Below, piece by piece: positions 17,179 to 20,648 of a stretch of DNA of 20,648 bases. Below the pieces are notes generated by a model. It saw nothing but the letters and a program-made list of their open reading frames with translations. It did not search any database and had not been told where the DNA came from. A program made the translations under genes and the position numbers. Numbering within the stretch: the stretch's first letter is position 1; each line of letters begins with the position of its first letter. The stretch is from an uncultured Altererythrobacter sp. GTDB lineage: Bacteria > Pseudomonadota > Alphaproteobacteria > Sphingomonadales > Sphingomonadaceae. The stretch is taken from assembly GCA_938009055.1 (NCBI GenBank), contig CALLIO010000112.1, forward strand, positions 1 to 20,648. The letters run 5' to 3'.

Positions 17179-17620
17179 GGCGAAGCTCCTGGATCATGGC
17201 GCGATCATCGGTGGTGGCTTGGTAAACTTGCGGCCAGCGGGCAAGCGCCGCCTTAGCATCGGCTGCGTCCATCGCAACATCGGGTGCGAAAGCATCAAAG
17301 CCGCAGCGCCGCATGTTGAACAGCTGATCCACCGCAACATCACCCACGGCGCGCAATTCGCCAGTGTAGCCAGCTTCGCGCAAGAGCCGCGCGGAGGAAT
17401 ATCCGCGACCATCGCCAAAGACGGGAAAGTTCACTTCGACCAGCGCAATGCGATCCAAATGCGGCAGGAGTGCCCGGGCATCATCGCCAGGCTCAATGCG
17501 CACGGCATTGGCGTTCGATTGTTCGACAAAGGCATCGACTGTCACGCTGGCTTGGTCCACAACCTCATCATCGCGGAAGCGGAATTGCACGGCATCGGGG
17601 CTGGTTCCCAGATCAGTCAT
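17171..17620 (-). CDS. DUF934 family protein of the sulfite-reduction operon
   Basis: This 149-residue protein matches the DUF934 family, annotated in databases as probably involved in sulfite reduction because it nearly always sits beside cysI or cysH. The biochemical role is unknown. Typical segments are ALLPHLDRIALVEVNFPVFGDGRGYSSARLLRE, followed by GYTGELRAVGDVAVDQLFNMRRCGFDAF. I chose the ATG ending at 17620 because GGAGG lies about seven bases upstream; upstream in-frame codons fall inside cysI. It overlaps cysI by 8 bp and cysH by 8 bp, so all three are translated as a coupled unit. The GDGRGYS loop and the RRCGFD segment look like a conserved functional patch (inference). Confidence 0.92.
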   Translation of the reverse strand: MTDLGTSPDAVQFRFRDDEVVDQASVTVDAFVEQSNANAVRIEPGDDARALLPHLDRIALVEVNFPVFGDGRGYSSARLLREAGYTGELRAVGDVAVDQLFNMRRCGFDAFAPDVAMDAADAKAALARWPQVYQATTDDRAMIQELRHG

Positions 17621-19244
17621 AAAGCGCCTCCTTAAATGGGGCCATGCCGATACGGCGATAGGTGTCGAGGAAGCGTTCACCATCTTCGCGTTTGCCGAGA
17701 TAAACATCGGTGACAGTTTCGACCGCGTCGATCACGCCAGCCTCATCAAAGCCGCGTCCAGTGATCTTGCCTAGGCTGACATCTTCTGCCTCGCTGCCGC
17801 CGAGCGAGAGCTGGTAATTTTCAACCCCCTTCTTATCGACGCCGAGAATGCCGATGTGGCCAGCGTGGTGATGCCCGCAGGCATTGATGCAGCCAGAGAT
17901 TTTGAGCTTCAATTGGCCCAGCTCTTCAGTCTTGCCGCTTTCGGCAAAGCGTTCGGAGATTTTCTGCGCCAAGGGTATCGAGCGCGCATTGGCGAGGCTG
18001 CAATAATCAAGGCCCGGGCAGGCGATGATGTCCTCAATCGTATCGAGATTGGGTGCGCCAAGGCCCGCAGCTTCCAGTCTGGTCCAAAGTGCGTGCAGAT
18101 CAGCAATCTTCACATGCGGCAGCACGACGTTTTGCGTGTGCATTACGCGCAATTCGTCAAAGCTGTATTCCTTGGCCAGATCAGCCATCAGATGCATTTG
18201 CTCGGCCGAGGCATCGCCGGGGATGCCGCCAACCGGCTTCAAAGAGATGACCGCCGAAACATAGCTGTCATGCTTATGCGCATGGGTATTGCGATCGACC
18301 CACAGCGCGAAATCGGGGTCCGAGCGGTCAATAGTCTTGGGGCCATCCTCAAACGCGGGATCAGCAAAATAGGGGCGCAACCGCTCAATCTCTGCCAGCG
18401 GAGGCTCAACGCCTTGGTCAAGCATGTGAGCGAATTCTTCCTCGACCTGACGGGTGTATTCATCAGCGCCAAGCTCGTGGACGAGGATTTTGATCCGCGC
18501 CTTGTACTTATTGTCGCGCCGCCCGTAGCGATTGTAGACGCGCAGGCAGGCCTCGGCATAGGTGATGAGTTGATCGAGCGGCACAAATTCGCGGATCATC
18601 GGGGCAATCATCGGTGTGCGGCCCATGCCGCCACCAACAAAGAAGCTTGCGCCAATATCGCCTGCGTCATTCTTCACGATTTGCACGCCAATATCATGCA
18701 GGCGCATGGCCGCGCGGTCGGTTTCCGCCGCGATCACCGCGATCTTGAACTTGCGCGGTAAATACATGAATTCAGGGTGGAAGCTCGACCATTGCCGCAT
18801 CAATTCGGCATAGGGGCGCGGGTCAACCAGCTCGTCACGCGCAGCCCCTGCGAAGTGGTCAGAGGAGATGTTGCGGATGCAATTGCCGCTGGTCTGAATC
18901 GCGTGCATCTCGACCGCTGCGAGGTCCGCCAGCAAATCGCCCGCTTCCTCCAGCTTGATCCAATTGTACTGGATATTTTGACGCGTGGTGAAATGGCCAT
19001 AGCCGCGATCATATTTGTCCGCGATATCCGCAAGCGCATGCATTTGCGTGCCGTTAAGCGTTCCATAGGGTATCGCGACACGCAGCATGTAAGCGTGGAG
19101 CTGGAGATAGAGGCCGTTCATCAAACGCAGCGGTTTGAACTGGTCTTCGCTCAATTTGCCTTCCAGGCGGCGCTGCGCCTGGTCGCGAAACTCTGCGACG
19201 CGTGTATCGACCATCTGCTGGTCGTAATTGTCATATTTATACAT
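17613..19244 (-). CDS. cysI: Sulfite reductase hemoprotein (nitrite/sulfite reductase family)
   Basis: This 543-residue siroheme and 4Fe-4S enzyme reduces sulfite to sulfide by six electrons. It shows the two-fold ferredoxin-like plus siroheme-domain layout of the family. The first half has GYGHFTTRQNIQYNWI and TSGNCIRNISSDHFAG. The cluster-binding cysteines are Cys409-x5-Cys415 (ACPGLDYC) and Cys452-x3-Cys456 (GCINACGHHH). No flavoprotein partner (cysJ) is present nearby, so a ferredoxin or another electron donor is possible. Nitrite reductase belongs to the same family, but the APS reductase and DUF934 neighbours favour sulfite. GGGTGA precedes the start at 19244, which lies 1 bp after the stop of the DUF2849 gene. 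Confidence 0.95.
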   Translation of the reverse strand: MYKYDNYDQQMVDTRVAEFRDQAQRRLEGKLSEDQFKPLRLMNGLYLQLHAYMLRVAIPYGTLNGTQMHALADIADKYDRGYGHFTTRQNIQYNWIKLEEAGDLLADLAAVEMHAIQTSGNCIRNISSDHFAGAARDELVDPRPYAELMRQWSSFHPEFMYLPRKFKIAVIAAETDRAAMRLHDIGVQIVKNDAGDIGASFFVGGGMGRTPMIAPMIREFVPLDQLITYAEACLRVYNRYGRRDNKYKARIKILVHELGADEYTRQVEEEFAHMLDQGVEPPLAEIERLRPYFADPAFEDGPKTIDRSDPDFALWVDRNTHAHKHDSYVSAVISLKPVGGIPGDASAEQMHLMADLAKEYSFDELRVMHTQNVVLPHVKIADLHALWTRLEAAGLGAPNLDTIEDIIACPGLDYCSLANARSIPLAQKISERFAESGKTEELGQLKLKISGCINACGHHHAGHIGILGVDKKGVENYQLSLGGSEAEDVSLGKITGRGFDEAGVIDAVETVTDVYLGKREDGERFLDTYRRIGMAPFKEALYD

Positions 19245-19245
19245 G

Positions 19246-19542
19246 TCAGATCACCCAATTGCCGGCATCAGGATCGGCGGGTTTGAGGGTTAGGTCAGGG
19301 CGCACAGTCGGGCCGAGCGCGCGCACGCGGTCTTTGATATGGGCAGGGCGCACGCCATCGGCATCTTGCGTGGCTTCGATGGTGTAAGGCACGTTGACGC
19401 GGCGCGATGCTTCTTCGCGCGCGGCGATGGCATCGGCCTCTTCGCCAACATCGATAGCTTCATTGACGTGGAGCGACCATTCGCTGCCTGTCCACCAGAC
19501 GACAGCGCCCGATTTCAAGTCATTTCCAGTAAGAATTTTCAT
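19246..19542 (-). CDS. DUF2849 family small protein
   Basis: This 98-residue protein resembles DUF2849, a family of unknown function commonly found between a uroporphyrinogen methyltransferase gene and cysI in alphaproteobacteria. It begins MKILTGNDLKSGAVVWWTG and contains a Glu/Ala-rich helix (EEADAIAAREEASRR) before VPYTIEA. No cysteine or obvious catalytic motif is present. It is soluble with no signal peptide. The start shares an ATGA overlap with the cobA stop, and the stop lies 1 bp before the cysI start. Its context suggests an accessory role in siroheme supply or sulfite reductase assembly (inference only). Confidence 0.87.
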   Translation of the reverse strand: MKILTGNDLKSGAVVWWTGSEWSLHVNEAIDVGEEADAIAAREEASRRVNVPYTIEATQDADGVRPAHIKDRVRALGPTVRPDLTLKPADPDAGNWVI

Positions 19543-20312
19543 TGTGCAGTTTCCGTTCCTGCTGCCGCATGGGCTGTTTTGATAAGCGTGTGGTCATCGC
19601 GCGCGGTCACCTCGCCAATGATGATGAGCGCAGGGCTTTTGACTTGCTCGGCCTCGACCAGATCAGGCAGACCCGCCAGCGGTCCGCGCAGCACGCGCAT
19701 ATTGGTGCGCGCAGCGTTTTCGACTATGGCCAGCGGGACATCAGGCGCAAGGCCGTCTGCCATCAGCTTTTCTGCAATCTGCGGCGCGGTTTTGACGCCC
19801 ATATAGATCACCAACGTGCGCCCCTTGCCAGCAAGGCCAGACCAATCCTGATCCGATAGCCCTTTGCATTGGCCCGCAACAAAGCTGACGATGGAGGAAG
19901 CGTCGCGGTGGGTAAGCGCGATTTGTGTGGCTGCCGCTGCGCCATTGGCCGCCGAGACGCCGGGCACGATTTCCACCGGAACGCCGGCTGCGCGTGCATC
20001 CTCTGCTTCTTCGCCGCCGCGTCCGAAAATCAGCGGGTCGCCACCTTTCAGCCGGATGACATCGCGACCAGCTTTGGCCTCGCGGATCAGCAGCGCGTTG
20101 ATGTTTTCTTGCGGCAATGTGTGGCGCGCGCGATTTTTCGCGACTGAGATCAGCTGCGCATCAGGGCGCGCCATGGCGAGGATGTCTTTCGATACCAGCC
20201 CATCGTGCACAATCACTTCGGTGCGCTCGATCAGACGCGCTGCACGCAAAGTCAGCAGGTCGCGGTCGCCTGGCCCCGCGCCAACAAGATAGATTGTGCC
20301 TGCTTTTGTCAT
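19539..20312 (-). CDS. cobA: Uroporphyrinogen-III C-methyltransferase
   Basis: SUMT transfers two methyl groups from S-adenosylmethionine to uroporphyrinogen III to make precorrin-2, the branch point to siroheme and cobalamin. The 257-residue product has the usual motifs: YLVGAGPGDRDLLTLRA (8-24), RLKGGDPLIFGRGGEE (87-102), VPGVSAA (116-122) and ALTHRD (132-137). It lacks the N-terminal dehydrogenase/ferrochelatase domain of CysG, so another enzyme must finish siroheme. The first gene of the sulfur operon, it presumably supplies siroheme to CysI. I see no Shine-Dalgarno sequence before the start at 20312; the upstream bases read CACCC repeated around CGATATCG. Confidence 0.96.
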   Translation of the reverse strand: MTKAGTIYLVGAGPGDRDLLTLRAARLIERTEVIVHDGLVSKDILAMARPDAQLISVAKNRARHTLPQENINALLIREAKAGRDVIRLKGGDPLIFGRGGEEAEDARAAGVPVEIVPGVSAANGAAAATQIALTHRDASSIVSFVAGQCKGLSDQDWSGLAGKGRTLVIYMGVKTAPQIAEKLMADGLAPDVPLAIVENAARTNMRVLRGPLAGLPDLVEAEQVKSPALIIIGEVTARDDHTLIKTAHAAAGTETAQ

Positions 20313-20416
20313 GGGTGCGATATCGGGGTGAAGCGCGGCAAGCTCCAGTGAGAATGGATTTGCATATGGGAAGCAAAGCTTTTGCAGCGCCGGTGTAACC
20401 GCGCGGCCTGATGCGC
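20313..20416 (-). promoter_or_regulatory. Upstream region of the cobA-cysH operon with repeated TTTGCA elements
   Basis: This 104-bp gap between the channel gene and cobA should hold the promoter of the sulfur operon. On the + strand TTTGCA occurs at 20359-20364 and 20381-20386, 22 bp apart. An inverted GCAAA lies at 20373-20377, so GCAAAGCTTTTGC (20373-20385) is a near-palindrome. Near the start codon, CGATATCG (20318-20325) is flanked by GGGTG direct repeats. These could be operator half-sites, but no regulator is identified, and no convincing -35/-10 pair is seen. Confidence 0.35.
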
Positions 20417-20648
20417 TTACTTCTTGCTCATCACCTCGATCATCCGATCCATTTGTTTGCTCGAGCGGATGTGCAAATCGCGCTGCGGATAGGGAATTTC
20501 GATCTCGTTCTCTTTGAACAATTGCCAGATGCGCTTGAACACGTCGGAACGGATATTGGCGAGGCCGCCTTCAGGATCACGGATCCAGAAGCGCAGCTCG
20601 AAATTGACCGAATTGTCGCCAAATTCCATCAGATTAACGCGAGGCTTG
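20417..20648 (-). CDS. MscS-family mechanosensitive channel, C-terminal fragment (5' end outside window)
   Basis: The frame is open to the window edge and ends at TAA 20417-20419, giving 76 visible residues. The segment KPRVNLMEFGDNSVNFELRFWI, followed by FKRIWQLFKENEIEIPYPQRDLHI, is the typical cytoplasmic alpha-beta C-terminal domain of MscS-type channels. The membrane pore region is outside the window. A Met at 20629 is internal, not a start. These channels release solutes on hypo-osmotic shock. The subfamily cannot be judged from this piece. It points the same way as cobA, 104 bp upstream of it, and no clear terminator is visible between them. Confidence 0.85.
   Translation of the reverse strand, partial: KPRVNLMEFGDNSVNFELRFWIRDPEGGLANIRSDVFKRIWQLFKENEIEIPYPQRDLHIRSSKQMDRMIEVMSKK

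Noticed and set aside
17856..18761. Long + strand open frame opposite cysI
   Set aside because: It lies wholly antisense to a well-supported sulfite reductase gene and shows no family motif. It is a codon-phase shadow common in GC-rich DNA.
20389..20407. Possible terminator for the channel gene upstream of cobA
   Set aside because: A bulged GCG-CGGT/ACCG-CGC stem can be drawn, but no T run follows it on the - strand.

Overview
The window is a gene-dense stretch of an alphaproteobacterial chromosome, most likely Sphingomonadales and probably Erythrobacteraceae (Erythrobacter-like). The assignment is an inference from moderately high GC, the gene order murB-ddl-ftsQ-ftsA-ftsZ with no lpxC after ftsZ, the style of the FtsA and FtsZ sequences, a YbjN gene next to proC, and the cobA-DUF2849-cysI-DUF934-cysH operon. 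I see no mobile element, CRISPR array, tRNA or rRNA.

Region 1 (1-5595, + strand) is the distal end of the division and cell wall (dcw) cluster: the 3' end of murB, then ddl, ftsQ, ftsA and ftsZ. The first four genes overlap at their stops and starts. A 150-bp spacer separates ftsA from ftsZ. A large hairpin follows ftsZ. FtsA has unusual nucleotide-binding loops, and FtsZ has a very long acidic linker.

Region 2 (5623-9953, + strand) holds a secreted TPR/SPOR protein, a YbjN-domain protein, proC (proline synthesis) and a Bax-inhibitor-1 family membrane protein. It ends in a good rho-independent terminator.

Region 3 (10041-13259, + strand) holds a polyproline lipoprotein of unknown function. 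After it come a cobalamin riboswitch with a plausible switching expression platform and the TonB-dependent B12 receptor it should control.

Region 4 (13274-16379, + strand) holds obgE, proB and a proB-coupled NAD-dependent epimerase. The obgE start codon lies inside a 17-bp near-perfect hairpin with the Shine-Dalgarno sequence in its loop. This is the most striking unexplained structure in the window.

Region 5 (16384-20312, - strand) is a tightly packed assimilatory sulfate-reduction operon, transcribed cobA, DUF2849, cysI, DUF934, cysH. CobA starts siroheme synthesis, CysI uses siroheme to reduce sulfite, and CysH supplies sulfite from APS. It converges on the proB operon with only 4 bp between the stop codons. 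The window ends in the C-terminus of an MscS-type channel gene (- strand). No wholly new system is evident; the novelty lies in RNA structures and in unusual versions of known division proteins.
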